From NCBI RefSeq assembly GCF_033568475.1, contig NC_133123.1, positions 153,651,753-153,715,752 of the forward strand: a stretch of 64,000 nucleotides of DNA. The letters are read 5' to 3'. A model generated the notes under the pieces. The model made no database searches, was not told the origin of the DNA, and worked only from the letters and a program-made list of their open reading frames with translations. The stretch comes from Henckelia pumila (Eukaryota; Streptophyta; Magnoliopsida; Lamiales; Gesneriaceae). A program made the position numbers and the translations under genes. This document shows, in pieces, positions 20,717 through 33,330 of this stretch (its first letter is position 1; each line of letters starts with the position of its first letter).

Positions 20717-23700
20717 TTCTCCCCCCCTTAAAAGATTTCGTCCTCGAAATCTAGGGTAACACCTCGAGAACGTAAAACAGATTCTTGCCCGAGTGTCTTA
20801 GTCGAAATAGCCTCCGACATACTCAGACTGTTGTCTAATTATATGCAAGCTGCATAAACTCTAAACCACAACAGCATTGTCCTAACTGGAAACCAATGCG
20901 CTACTCGATGGCAATCGATCTTCCTTGTCAACAACGTATCGTGGCACTGATACGTCCTTCGTCGAAACCATGATCTCATTGATTCGCAAAGGATGCAATC
21001 ATCTGACTGATCAAGATTATCACTCCAAGTAAAGATCTTATACTGTCGAAGTCCAAGTCATAACCTGACTGAAACTAACCATCCAATGGTTCCAAAGTCA
21101 ATAGTGATCAACACCTTTAGTTAGGAAACAATCCCAACACTGTGCTGACACAACAAGCCCTAATTCTCTTCAGGAGAATCTAGTTGACACAGGGTCAAAC
21201 TACAACATAACTGCTTAACACAATTCCATAGACTGATTATCCTTCTCATGCCATACAGACAAGGCAATACTGGGAACTCAGACCATCCAGTCTAGTAACA
21301 ATCACAGTTCATGTTTCTTAGGGTATCTCAGCACCCTGCTATGATGAAAACCATCATCATTTTCCAACAATGACGCTAAGTCATTTCCTAGCCTCTGACG
21401 ATCAACATCATCTCAGCCATAGGTTATTCACCCCTGAATTCCAAATCAATGGATATTCTCCCAACAGTTATACATACTCGCAATCACTGTACACAAGACT
21501 AAGGCAAGCTCCCACCAATATGCTCGACTGGGACATTCCACAGTACACAGACATATGGAAACGCTTCCTGTTCCGTCTCGAAACTCAACAGTTACATGCG
21601 CCTGGTATAACTCAACTCGGAGTTCCTGATGATATCATCATCGCTCGTCCCAACCTACCCAGGTTGACATTCTGATCCTGGGACTAAATCCCGACAGATC
21701 TCAATAGTCAAATCGCTTCCTTGCTGAACGCATCAGTCTCATCACTGAACGAATTAGTTCGTCGATTTCCTAGTCGATCAACTACTGACTCGATCATTTC
21801 AATGATCTCGCGCACCACACGCTGAAAATTAACGTCACCCCCTGCCAGACCTAGAGTACTAGATCCTGGTTAGAGTCACATCCCAAAATCAAACAACTAA
21901 TGTCCATAGAAACATCCAATCCTCATTGGATCCTAAACCCAACGGCATACTTAAGTCATCGTCACAGAAACACTATCTTGTGAGTTACAAATTTCTTCGT
22001 TTGTTCTTAACATCAAGTTATCACTTAACTTGACCATACAAGTCAATTGTAATCTTTCGATAGATTCATCTCTGGCAAACCTAGAGACTCTAAATCATTC
22101 GAAATGTCGAATGCTCTCAGATTGTACCAAGTACTAATCTCCTAAGCATAAAGCGACGAAATACTATCCCAAGTATTTCTTTGTTGCTACATCCAATTCT
22201 TTACTGATTGGACCTTACTCATCGACCTCGTCGATTTACTGATTGATACTCAAATCTATCAATCGGATAACTCCTGACCATCAACACCTAAGTGGTTTGA
22301 TCAATTTCTCTTGACTTGACTGTCCCAAGTCTACCATTTCAAACACTGGATTACCAAAAACTCTCTGGTTTTAACAAACCAACGCTTGGTAACCGCACTA
22401 TAGCTATTAGAAATCTCATGACACAATCTCGTGTCTTTCTATTGACAGCTACCTCGTATACATGACTTAATCCATCTAACTCTGACGGAGTTAGCCAAAA
22501 ATCACTAGTAGTCATTAGCACAAATCCTGCGCCATCCCAGCACTACTAACCGCTGCTTTGTTCACCCAAGGCAAACATCGAGATGAACTAAGCCCATTTC
22601 CATCCCATGGAAAATCATACGCTCAACTTCTGAAAAACATCAGACAGTACTAGCGCAACCACTGGACTCACTATCCTTACCTCGTTCATTCGGAATGAAC
22701 ACCACGGTTCGTCAAGTCCAAGAAGAATAATTAAAGAATCCCAAAGATTTCAACAATCTTCGGACACGCTCCTGATCATATCTCTTGTTAAGATTGTACG
22801 ACTATACAAGACCAAGGTAGCTCACCATGATAACCCTCCTGGACAATCAACAAGGTTTCCCGGTCATAGGCCACGCTTCCCTCACATCTCAATAGTCATG
22901 TCCAATCCTCAACACTTGATATAATCCGATACTGATGAAGTCATTCATCATGGAGTAGTCCTCGCATACGCGTTGAAAACAACATCCTAACCAAGTTCTT
23001 GGATAATTCCTATCACAGGAAAATTCCAACCATACTCTGATGACAACCCTTAGTCATCGCTGGTAGAATCCGTCCACCTACTAGATCCACACGCCTAGCA
23101 GTAATCCCAAAGGTCAAAACCTATCTGTTCTAGGTACACACTCGTCAAGGAATCCCTCCAAGACTGGTTCTCACAACAGAATATTCCAACTATATCTCTG
23201 GCACGCTAGAAGATATCAAACCATCGATATCAAACCTGATATCTAATCCAAGGTCATACCCTGTTGGGACTGTCGCCAAATCCCTAGACTGAGTAGCCTT
23301 CCCACCGCCATATCCTGAAGCACAAAGGCTCCCAGGCAACCTCTGAAGTACAAGGACTCCAGAGTAACACTGGCATAGGGTCGCGCCCCATCACGTCTAG
23401 TCATGGTCATAGTCCACAACTCTCGGCATATACTTGACCTGGCAACCCTGATGAAATCCCATCATCACAATTCTCAACCTAACGAAGGTCAGACAACCTA
23501 CTGATCTAAGGAAACAACCTAGAACAAAGCCCAAAGGTTCCAAACCGAATAATCCTTACTGCCCCCAGATGAGTCCACTCATCGCTGGCACTAACTTAGT
23601 CCACTGACTAACTAGATCAATCCTAGGATAACGCCTAGACTAATCACAAGTCAAACTGTCACAGTCGGCCAACTCAAATCTCATGAGCTACAATAGTCGA

Positions 23701-24683
23701 ACACAAATCAACTAGAACAATGCCAATCTTAGCAAAATCATGCAATCATCCACAATTGCTGAATAAATAACACACGTATCATTGCTTCAAGTTATGTACA
23801 ATTTCTTTATTACAATCCCATGTAATATATACAGTATTCAAAATACAATGAAATGTACAACCAACTTAAAATGATACAACCAAAGTATGATGATTCTTTA
23901 CAACTGAAAATACTGTTTACAACTACAATGATACAGTATTTAAATCATCGTACAAGTCTTGTTCCTTGAGCATGAAGCTTCTCATCGACACATGCATCTA
24001 TGCAAGCATACTCCTCGTCCAAGTCTCTCTACATGTCCTCCTACAAAGAACTCCGGAGAAATGGCACATGATAGCTAACCAGCTATGCTCTGCGTCAGTA
24101 CATGTCAGTCGACATCTTCTGCTCTCGATCTATCATCAGCCTTCTTCTTGTAACCACATCATGCTTTGGAACATGAAGTTTCCCGTACGTGTACCAAAAG
24201 CGTCGATACAAACATACCGGCAAAACTATGTTCTGCATGAGTTTAAAGATCTCACTCTCGAAACCTGTCATGCTTTAGGCACTCGAGGCATTCTCTGGTG
24301 AAGATCTATCTGACAATCTCTCCAACTACGAATGGAGAATCTTCAGAGTAGTGTAATCATGGTAATGACTGTACAGATGCAAGCATCAAGTAAGTCCTCA
24401 CCAATCCTATACCACTGCCTCTGGCATCCGGTACTCGATCCAAAGCTAGGATCCACATGAGTAGAAGTCTTGAAAACTCGGACACAATCCATCTCTCATG
24501 CCCGCTCTTGCTAGAATCCCATAAGCCAAATCTTCAGAAATCCTTCCGATTATGATAGTCTTGGGGCAATCAGATCGCCGCATCAACACCTCTTCCAAGG
24601 TCTCGTCAATCCTATAAGGATAACCCAAAGTCTCATTACTATATCCCAAGTCTCTTGCATGCATATGCTCTGATACCAATAAA
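20717..24683 (-). other. LARD internal domain, non-coding
   Basis: The polypurine tract is at 20,717-20,731 (pyrimidine run on plus). The rest has only short random frames of 111 codons or fewer and none resembles gag, protease, RT or integrase. Base composition is more even than in the surrounding AT-rich DNA. Confidence 0.8.
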
Positions 24684-26138
24684 TGTAGCAACCCAACCCG
24701 GATCCACTACCTAATCAGAGATTATGAGCATAATTAAACATGCATTAAAATAAGTCGCTGCGGAAGACTTAAATAAACAAACCGGCAGAATACAACCGGT
24801 TAAACAAATTCGATTTATACAACCAAATCGAATAAATAACCTAAAGGTAAAGACCTACAGCTAATCTTGCCGTCTTCACTGGTCTCTGGCTACTCCAAGC
24901 CCCTGGTGCTCAACCTGCACCTACAACTGCCTCGTCGAATGGGGTGTCCATACAGAAATACTGGACGTGAGCTCTAAGCTCAATACGGAAGCAATGATAT
25001 ATATAATATATGCAACACATAAATGACTTTAAAATCAATGGTTAAATCACTTTCTCTGGGCGCCGGGAATACACAGTACCGGCTAGAGAGCGACTCTGCG
25101 GGGTACTCGTATATTCCTAAGACACGAATCCTCAGGAAGAATCGCCTCGACTGATGGAAACTATCATGACTCACATCATCCCGATGCAGTCTCCGTAAAA
25201 ACATATGCATGTGCTAAAACCGTAAAACATGGTAAATCATATAGCACATACTCATACAACACATATAATATATATCATGCTGGCCATCTCAGTCAGTACT
25301 TACGTACCTCTACAATTGCTGGTCAAACCTAGCTCCGCTGACCTAGACTCCAAGCCTACTAGTCCATCTACTGCTACTACAATGCAATTACCCATGCATC
25401 AATAATAAAGCTCTAAAAGCCTTAACTAAGCTACTGCATACTCCTAAATAATTTAAGGAGACCATAGCTATACCTACGTCCGTCGTCACCCCACTGATGG
25501 CGACTACCTTGCAACTAGGGGCACACCCCTGCTGCAGCTCCACAGCCTCGAGCACTGCTCCGCTACGCGAGCACTGCCTCGCTACTATGTCAGACACTGC
25601 CTGACTATACTAATATATATTTCCTACTCCAACTCTAAAATAAGAGTACCCAAAGCCCAAAATAGAGCTACTAGGGCGGAGGAGAGGAATTCGGAATTGG
25701 CACCAAATGAGGAGCTCGGACCTCATATTTATAGACGTCGATCGGAAGCTCCGTTCCTCGATCGGACGTTCCGTTCCGGCAGATCGGAAGCTCCGTTCTC
25801 CGATCGGACGCTCCGATCGCCACATGTCAATTCGGTCCACATGCAACCACACACCTGTCACCGACAGCTGATCGGAAGCTCCGATCCTGATCGGACGTTC
25901 CGATCTCCGTGCTTTCGATGTGGTTCCGAACTCACCAATATCGGAGGCTCCGATCCTGGATCGGTGGTTCCGATCCCACTCGAGTCTTGGACCCTTTCGG
26001 CCATTTTCGAGTGTTCTGGATCCATTTCTGGACTCCGTTAACTCCTTAGGAATATCCTTAATCATGTTTTACTTAATCCAAGCATGATTACATGATTAAT
26101 TACTCAATAATGGTAAATTACGAATACGGGTCACTACA
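24684..26138 (-). repeat. LARD 5' LTR (right on plus strand)
   Basis: 1,455 bp; near-identical to 19,262-20,716, with its own GATCG-core hairpin cluster at about 25,740-25,985. Confidence 0.93.
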
Positions 26139-27235
26139 TGCATCCAATGACCTGATTTTGTAACATCAATGGTGATGTAGGTGGGTGGTCAGACGCAGTA
26201 CCGGTTATATTGACCATTAGTACAATAGATCGAAAATGAAGTATAATGGAGACTATTTGCGATATGATGGTTTGTTACATTTGGTACATCTTCTATACAT
26301 GTTTACCATGGTGGTATTGGCGCGCGACCAGAAACGCATATTTGGTTTAAGAGTCTAGTAGTATAATATAGGGAAAATGTGGTATATATAGAGGCTATTT
26401 GTGGTATGATGTGTTGTTAAATTTGGTACATCTTCTATACATGTTAACCATGGTGGTGTGGGTGCGTGGTCAAAAACGCAATACTGGTTATATTGTCCGG
26501 TAGTACAATATATGGAAAATGAGGTATAATAAAGGCTATTTGAGGTAATATGTATTGTTAAATTTGGCACATCATCCATACATGTTTACCATGGTGGTGT
26601 TGGCTCGTGGTAAGAAACACGGTACTAGTTATATCAATCAGTCGTACAATAAATGGAAAATGAAGTATAATATAGACTATTTACTGTATGAGTTTATGTT
26701 AAATTTGGTACATGTTCTATGCATATTTACCATGATGGTGTTGGTGTGCGGTCAGAAACGCAGCACTAGTTATATTGTCCAGTAGTACAATATATGGAAA
26801 ATGAGGTATAATAGATGCTATTTACGGTATTATATGTTGTTAAATTTGGTACATCTTCCAACATGGTTACCATAGTGGTGTTGGTTTGTAGTCAGAAACG
26901 TAGTACTAGTTATTTTAATCAGTAGTACAATAGATGAAAAAAGTAAGTACAATAGAGATTATTTACGGTATGAGTTTATGTTAAATTTGGTACATCTTTC
27001 ATACATGTTTATCATGGTGGTGTTGGTTCGTGGGCAAAAACGCAGTATCGATTATATTGAACAGTAGTACAATAGATGGAAAAGATAGTATGATAGAGAC
27101 TTATTGTGGTATAATATTATGTTAAATTTGGTATATCTTCCATAATTTTTACCATGGTGGTGTTGGTGTGTATTAAAAAATTTAATACTAGCTGTACTAA
27201 CTCGTAGTACATTAGTAGACAATTGTAGTATACAA

Positions 27236-28134
27236 TATATGGAAAATTTGGAAGCCCAATGTTTGCTCAATGGTTGATCAAAAGCCGCTACTCGAACACA
27301 ACATATTCAAAGTGATGAAGAAGACCAAGATGATATCGAAGGAATATCCGAAACTACGACGGGATAAAATGCGAGTGAAGCAGAATAAAATGTTATAGAT
27401 TGGTAATATAAGATGTTAAAATTCTAATATATATTTATTTAATAAATATAATAGATATTTTTATAGAGATATGAACTATTTGATTGAGTTTATTTAAAGA
27501 ATATGTCTTATAAATTTTTTTTTAAAAAAAGTTTGAAATGAAAAATTCAGTTTCAGGCCTTCATCGCGGCGCGGGCGCGCCAATGCTGCGCATATGTCTT
27601 ATAAAAAAATTTTAAAAAAATTTGAATGCAAAATTCAGTTTCAGGCCTTCACCGCCCAAGAGGCGCGCCCACGCCTCTCACCTGCGCGGCCGCGCGGCTG
27701 CTGCGCAGGATTGCGCCAGCATTGGCGCGCCCGCGCAGGTGAGAGACGCGGCCGCTTTGCTGAAATTAATGCGCAGCAGCTGCGCAACGGCGCAGGTGAT
27801 AGGCGCAGCCGCGCCACCCCTGCGCATTCAAAAGAAAATGGAGTTTTTTTTTAAATTACAAGGTTTGAACCGGACCCTGAACTGTTGGTTAACCGGACCG
27901 AAACAGCCGGTTCACCAATCCGGACCAGAACCGACCATGGGCGGGCCGGTTAAGGGTTGGTAAAAAACCAACCCGAAACCGGCGGACCCGGACCGTGGCC
28001 AGGTCTATGTGCAAGATCTTGAATAACAATGAAAAATAACATTTATTATGGTAAGGTTAATTTCTTCATTACAAGCCAATATATAAATTTAATCACTATT
28101 ATTAAAATCGTATCAAACATTATATAACGAACAA
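27236..28134. other. Spacer with a GC-rich patch and a hAT-like end
   Basis: 27,560-27,830 is unusually rich in GCGC and CGCG for this window. It follows a partial duplication of the segment AAATTCAGTTTCAGGCCTTC (near 27,544 and 27,631). From about 27,860 to 28,006 a run rich in CCGG and AACCGG ends in GGCCAGGTCTA, resembling the terminus of hAT-type MITEs with nucleotide-biased arms; the opposite end is not found. No gene can be supported here. Confidence 0.4.
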
Positions 28135-29492
28135 TGATAGTCGTGTTTTGTTTGCATATTTTAATGTTATTTTGTTAGTAGTTTGCATACATTCATATGT
28201 ATGTGTTCATGTTTTATCTTAGTTTTGTTTTATGCATGCATTTAGCTACATAATATAATTCCGGGTTTAATGTGTAGAAATTATCAAACTTTAAGAAGAA
28301 ATTGGATTTTTGCAAAGACTCATGCGCTCGATCGGATATACTCCTAGGATCGAGCGCGACATCTGAAGATTCAAGGCAGTGGGCAAAGCATTTTTCAAGT
28401 GCGCGATCCAAGGAACTCACGCGATCGAGTGCGGCCGAGGAAAGTCAAAAAAGTAAGAACGCAATTTTTCATGAGCTCGATCGGACGTACTCATGCGATC
28501 GAGCGCGCTAGTCTGTTCGGGAAATATTTTGTAATTTTGGAAACTTTGTTATTTTGGACTCTAGCTTTTATTAGGCTTTAATTCCGATTTTTAGAGATTA
28601 TTATCATACTTTTGGAGATCTCTAAGGCGGCTATATTTTATTTTCCATCGCTCTCTCAAGTTTTCTTCTCTTCTTTTGAATTTTTCTTGAGTTTTTGATG
28701 AATCGTTGTAACTAACTTTTATACTTGGTTGAGAGAGACAAAACCTTGATATAATTTATTCATGAGATTCAATTTTCACTGTTTAATTCTTATTGACTAT
28801 CGATTTTTGATCTGTTTTATTTCATGTTTGTGTGTGAGATTTTAGCATTGGCCATCTTAGGATTTTGCTATGAAAACTATAGCTAAATTAGAATTCAAAT
28901 CCGTAATTGTTTGAATCAATTAATTTGCGAAGCAACTACGTTTGATATTTTCTGTTGTTGAATTTATTAAACCGTAGGATCAACTATTTACTAGGCTAAA
29001 TACATTCGCTGGTGCATGTGTTGTCTAGATTCATCAGTTTTACTCGTTTGAATGCTACCGTATTTAAATCTGATCGCTGGTATTGGTTTAATTTATGGGG
29101 TAAGAGTTAATCTAGAATGCTGGTGTCTAATTAACTAAAATTAAGGTGAAACAAGAATTAGTTTTCCAATGATGAATATTTGATATGATTAATTATTTTT
29201 AGGGAATCGATGATTGAATGAATAAATATCAAGGGTGTAGTCGACCGATATCAAGTCTCGTCTCTTATTGATTTTTCCAGTTTAATTTTTGATCTTGCAT
29301 GCTAGTGATAATATTAAATGTTAATTGCTTAAATTTTAGTAGTTAATCCCAATCTCAAAACCCCCTTTAGTTTATTTAGAACACATTAAATTTACCTTTT
29401 TCTCGTGGGAACGATCCCTACTCACACTACTTCATTATTTGTTTATCTGATTTAGTTGGGTAATTTGGGCGTGACACGATTAAGCGCTACCA
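28135..29492 (+). repeat. Athila-like 5' LTR
   Basis: 1,358 bp. Contains paired CGCTCGATCGG and GATCGAGCGCG motifs (28,324-28,510) able to form hairpins. Confidence 0.93.
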
Positions 29493-29743
29493 AATTTTGG
29501 CGCCGTTGCCGGGGAACAGTGTTTAATTTATTGTGTTTTTTTATTTTTATTTTATTTTGATTAATCTTACTCTCTTCTCTTTTCTTTGTTTCTAGTTCTC
29601 TCTCGTTCATGCTTGCAAGTGATTTTGCTGAAGAAGACTTTCTCTACGACCCGAAAATTGAAAGGACTTTGCATAGGCGAAGGAGAGAACTTCGTAGAAA
29701 ACAACAAGAGGAAGCTGCTCGAGCTGCTTTTCCAGAATAAGAG

Positions 29744-30780
29744 ATGGTTGCTAACGCGAATCTGAGTCTTAGACAATTGGGCACTCCTGATCCCAATCAA
29801 CAACTTTTATGCATTAATTTTCCTACTTTAGAAAATAATGCAACTTTCGAGCTTAAATCTGAATTGATTCACTTATTACCTTCCTTTAATGGTCTTGCAG
29901 GTGAGGACCCGAATAAACACTTGATGGAATTCCACGTGGTTTGCACAAGTATGAAACCCCATGGAGTGACAGAGGAGCAGATCCAGCTGAGAGATTTTTC
30001 TTTCTCTTTGAAGAGTGCTGCTAAGGATTGACTATATTACTTGCCCTATGGTTCTATCACAACTTGGACAGAGATGAAAAGAATCTTTCTGGAGAAATAC
30101 TTCCCAGCCTCTAGAGCCGCGAACATCCGGAAGGAAATCTATGGAATCAAGCAATACTCGGGGGAATCACTACATGAATACTGGGAGCGGTTCAAGAAGC
30201 TTTGTGCTAGCTGTCCGCAACATCAGATAAGTGAAAATATTTTAATCCAATACTGCTATGAAGGTTTGTTGTCTCATGACAGGAATATGCTAGATGCGGT
30301 CAGTGGAGGAGTCTTTGTGGACAAAACTCCAGTTCAAGCAAGGAATTTAATCGAGAATATGGCTGCCAATTCTCAACAATTTGGCACCAACAGGAGTGAT
30401 CCAGCACCCAGAAGGAACAATGAGGTATATGTTTCTTCCCTTGAACAACAACTGATTGATCTGACGTCTCTTGTGCGTCAAATGACTGTAGGTAATGGAC
30501 AAAATATGAAGGTTTGTGAAATTTTCACTACAAGGGGACACGCAACTGACATGTGTCTCACGCTTCAAGAGGGATATGCTGAGCAAGTCAATGCATCAGG
30601 AGGATTTCCCGGACCACCACAACAGAAGTATGATCCTTATTCGAACACATACAATCCAGGTTGGAAGGATCATCCCAACCTCAGATATGGAAAACCCTTC
30701 GGTGAATCAGCCTGCACCTCATGTGCAGCCGAATAATCAAGATTATAGGCCACCATATCATCCACAACAACAGCATCCTT
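29744..30780 (+). pseudogene. Athila-like gag remnant
   Basis: Shows the retrotransposon gag core: LKSAAKD before a stop, then ITTWTEMKRIFLEKYFP and EYWERFKKLCASCPQH. A TGA at 30,029-30,031 sits where the family has Trp, and the same frame resumes to 30,736. The zinc knuckle has one Cys replaced by Phe (CEIF). A frameshift occurs near 30,700. It is a former nucleocapsid/capsid gene and not functional. Confidence 0.88.
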
Positions 30781-30912
30781 AAATTCCCACGCCTGGTGAG
30801 TTTCTAGAGAACATTGTTAAGGATCTTGCTACTAATACTGTAGCTTTTCAACAGGAAACTCGAGCAAGTATCCAAAAGTTGAATAATCAAATGGGGCAAT
30901 TGGAAACCGCAG

Positions 30913-31755
30913 TTGGAGGAATTGAATTCGAACAACTTACCATCACAGACTGTGGTGAATCCAAAGGAGAATATGAGTGCAATTACCTTGAGGAGTGGAA
31001 AGGAGTTGAAGGTTAATAAAGAAGTGGTGAAAGAACCGGTAGAGGACGAAGATGACAAGGAATCTAAGGTGGAGGAGAATAAAAAAATTCAAGAAGCACC
31101 AAGAGATAAGTTTCCTCCCCTTTCTGAGTATAAGATTTTTGCCCCTTTTCCCTTAGCATTGAAAGAGTCTAGGAAGGAGGAAGAAATTAAGGGGTTGTAT
31201 GAAGTTTTTCGTAGATGTGAGGTAAATATTCCTTTGTTAGATGTTATCAAACAAGTACCTTGCTATGCTAAATTTTTAAAAGAGTTGTGTACTGTGAAGC
31301 GAAAATACAAACTGATGTAGTGTCAGAAAGTTGAATTGGGAGAACAGGTTTCTGCTGTAATTCAAAGAAAAATACTTACAAAATGCAAGGACCCAAGTAT
31401 GTTTTCTATTCATTGTAAAATAGGAGATGTTCAGCTTGACATGACCATGCTAGATTTAGGAGCATCGATTAATGTCATGACATACTCTATTTATGTTTCC
31501 TTAAATCTTGGGCCTTTGACTGAAACTACAATCGTTATCCAAATGGCTGATAGATCTACTTTTTATCCTAGGGGTCTGTTAGAATATGTGCTTGTGCAAG
31601 TTGGTAATTTGGTTTTTCCTGCTGATTTCTATGTGCTTGATATGAAAAATAATGATTTGAATAGTCCTATTTTGCTTGAAAGACCATTTTTGAAAACTTC
31701 AAAGTCTGTTATAGATGTGAATAATGGTACTCTCACTATGGAGTTTGATAGGTAG
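30913..31755 (+). pseudogene. Athila-like gag tail and retropepsin remnant
   Basis: The first part (NMSAITLRSGKEL) is the linker common to Athila gag-pol. A TAG at 31,318-31,320 interrupts the frame, which then continues through an aspartic protease with MLDLGASINVM as the catalytic region, the DLGAS variant usual in this lineage. The flap and C-terminal segments (VIQMADRS, FPADFYVLDM) follow. The frame ends at 31,753-31,755. RT sequence should follow but is missing. Confidence 0.88.
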
Positions 31756-33330
31756 ATTGTTAAGTTTCATATTTTTTATACCCTTCAAATTCTTGATTGT
31801 GAAATTATTGTTAATAATTTTGATGTCATTAAACACTTTTCGCAAAAACACAAGAAGTTTGTGAATAGGGATAAAGTTAGGAGATCATTGTAAGACCCGC
31901 TGAGAATTTTAATGCTAAAAATTTTTCTTCTGATTTGCAGGCATCTAAAGCTGAGCCGAAACTTCCTCCGGATTGATCAAGAGTAATTTCCCAGAAATCA
32001 AAGCAGAGGAAGCAAAGAACAAACATTACTGAAAAACTGCGCAAGTGGGTGAAGGTGGTTAGGAAAACTAGATATGAACCACCATGAGTAAAAGGAAAAT
32101 GCAGTCGGGCCGACGACTGTAAAAAGAGGCGCTGACTAGGAGGCAACCCAGTGTTATTTTCTTTTAGTTAGTTTTTATCTTTCATTTTGTTTTTGCGTTT
32201 TATTTTTGTTGATTTCAGAAACCGAATGCCGCCACCTCCGCAGTCAAAGTTTCAATATGATTCTTCCGTGATGCTGTCAGATGATGAAGAGGACAGTGCC
32301 AACACTTAAACCAGGGGATTTTTGTTTTACATTCTTGCTTTGCATTTTGTTTAGTTTTTTGTTGTTTCTTGTGTTTGAGGCATTGAGGGCAATGCTTCAT
32401 TTAAGTGTGGGGGGTGCATTCATTACATTCATTGCATTCATTTTGTTTTTGTTTGTTTCGTATGCATAAGTAGGATGATGATTGTTAGCCTATGATGATG
32501 AAAGTAAAAAAAATGAAAATTTTGAAAATTTTTACTCTTGATTGGATTTGAGAAACAGTAGGTTGATTGTTGAATATTAAGCACGCTTGTTTAACCAGTG
32601 AAGTGTAGTGATGTATTTGATATTGTGAATGTCTGTTGGACCATTGCACAACAATAGGTGTTTGTGAAACTTGATGGTTCTTGAGTCTCGATGATCTTGT
32701 TGATTTAGCATTTACTCTCTGGGTACTTTTAGAATAGAAAATAAATAAACTTTATAACATGTTTATGAGCAATCGACTCCATCCGGGTTGCGAGAGAGAT
32801 GTTTGAAACCCTACTCATCTTGTTTGTGGCTAAGTTTGCGGAAAAAAAAAATGGGGTTAAGCCTTGAAAAAAAACTTAGTAAGACATCAGCTTCATCCGG
32901 GCTTGGAATGTGAATGAAATCCTATTCACTATTTCATAGCAAAGAATGCGGGTAATTATTGGGACTGTAAAAAGAAGTAAAATAATTGATGCGTAATATG
33001 CTTAAGAGAGTTTATGTTTTGTTGATGGATTGTTGGGAGGAGAGTTCTTGATTGTGAGACTTGCACTGAATTGTTTTTAGGTCGGCGAACAGTCTTGACA
33101 CTTTGTCTTTTGAAGTTGCACGTAACTGGGGTAACATGTCACACACACACATTCGCATTCGACTGAAGGTGTATCATTGATGATCGAGAGTACATGTGCA
33201 CTTGTTTTTTACTTTTGTGAGAAGATTCTTTTTTGAGGCTATTTTATGCATGATCGTCCTTACTTATGTGTTTCATTCTGTTGTTGTATGACTTACTCGA
33301 GGGCGAGTAAGGATTAAGTGTGGGGGTATT
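31756..33330 (+). other. Athila-like 3' internal region, non-coding
   Basis: Holds sequence typical of the 3' untranslated end of this lineage, including AGGAGGCAACCCAGTG at 32,140 and GTGTGGGGG motifs (32,405 and 33,318). No frames of interest. The junction with the protease remnant marks the deletion of the rest of pol. Confidence 0.6.

Larger units (their letters stand above)
19262..26138 (-). mobile_element. LARD: non-coding LTR retrotransposon of Gypsy type
   Basis: Two 1,455-bp LTRs (19,262-20,716 and 24,684-26,138; TGTAGCAACCC to GGTCACTACA) with target duplication TGCAT at 19,257-19,261 and 26,139-26,143. The 3,967-bp internal region has a minus-strand primer-binding site for initiator tRNA-Met (24,667-24,678) and a polypurine tract beside the left LTR. 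No gag or pol frame exists on either strand. The LTRs differ by roughly 20 mostly transitional substitutions, so insertion was fairly recent. The polypurine tract and the TTTCGAGGACGAAAT-type sequence before it match the same position in the chromovirus at 52,298, suggesting origin from that Gypsy lineage. Confidence 0.93.
17650..27235. mobile_element. Large foldback structure with ~140-bp tandem-repeat arms, interrupted by a LARD
   Basis: The left arm has about seven ~140-bp units, marked by CACCATGGTAAA-like motifs near 17,808, 17,949, 18,090, 18,229, 18,359, 18,500 and 18,641. The right arm has the same units in reverse complement, marked by ACCATGGTGGTGTTGG-like motifs near 26,306, 26,450, 26,590, 26,730, 26,870, 27,011 and 27,152. 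Inner, non-140-bp segments (18,650-19,085 and 19,090-19,261 plus 26,144-26,165) are also inverted copies and meet near 19,087 with almost no loop. Without the 6.9-kb LARD the structure is about 2.7 kb. Long inverted arms built of tandem modules are the hallmark of Foldback-type transposons. I could not define the outer target duplication and see no transposase. Confidence 0.7.

Noticed and set aside
24446-24691. 81-codon frame next to the LARD primer-binding site as a possible gag start
   Set aside because: It overlaps the LTR end and primer-binding site and shows no gag motif.
28302-28511. Duplicated ~69-codon frames in the Athila-like LTRs (also 33,498-33,707)
   Set aside because: They sit over the GATCG hairpins and are explained by LTR duplication and local composition.
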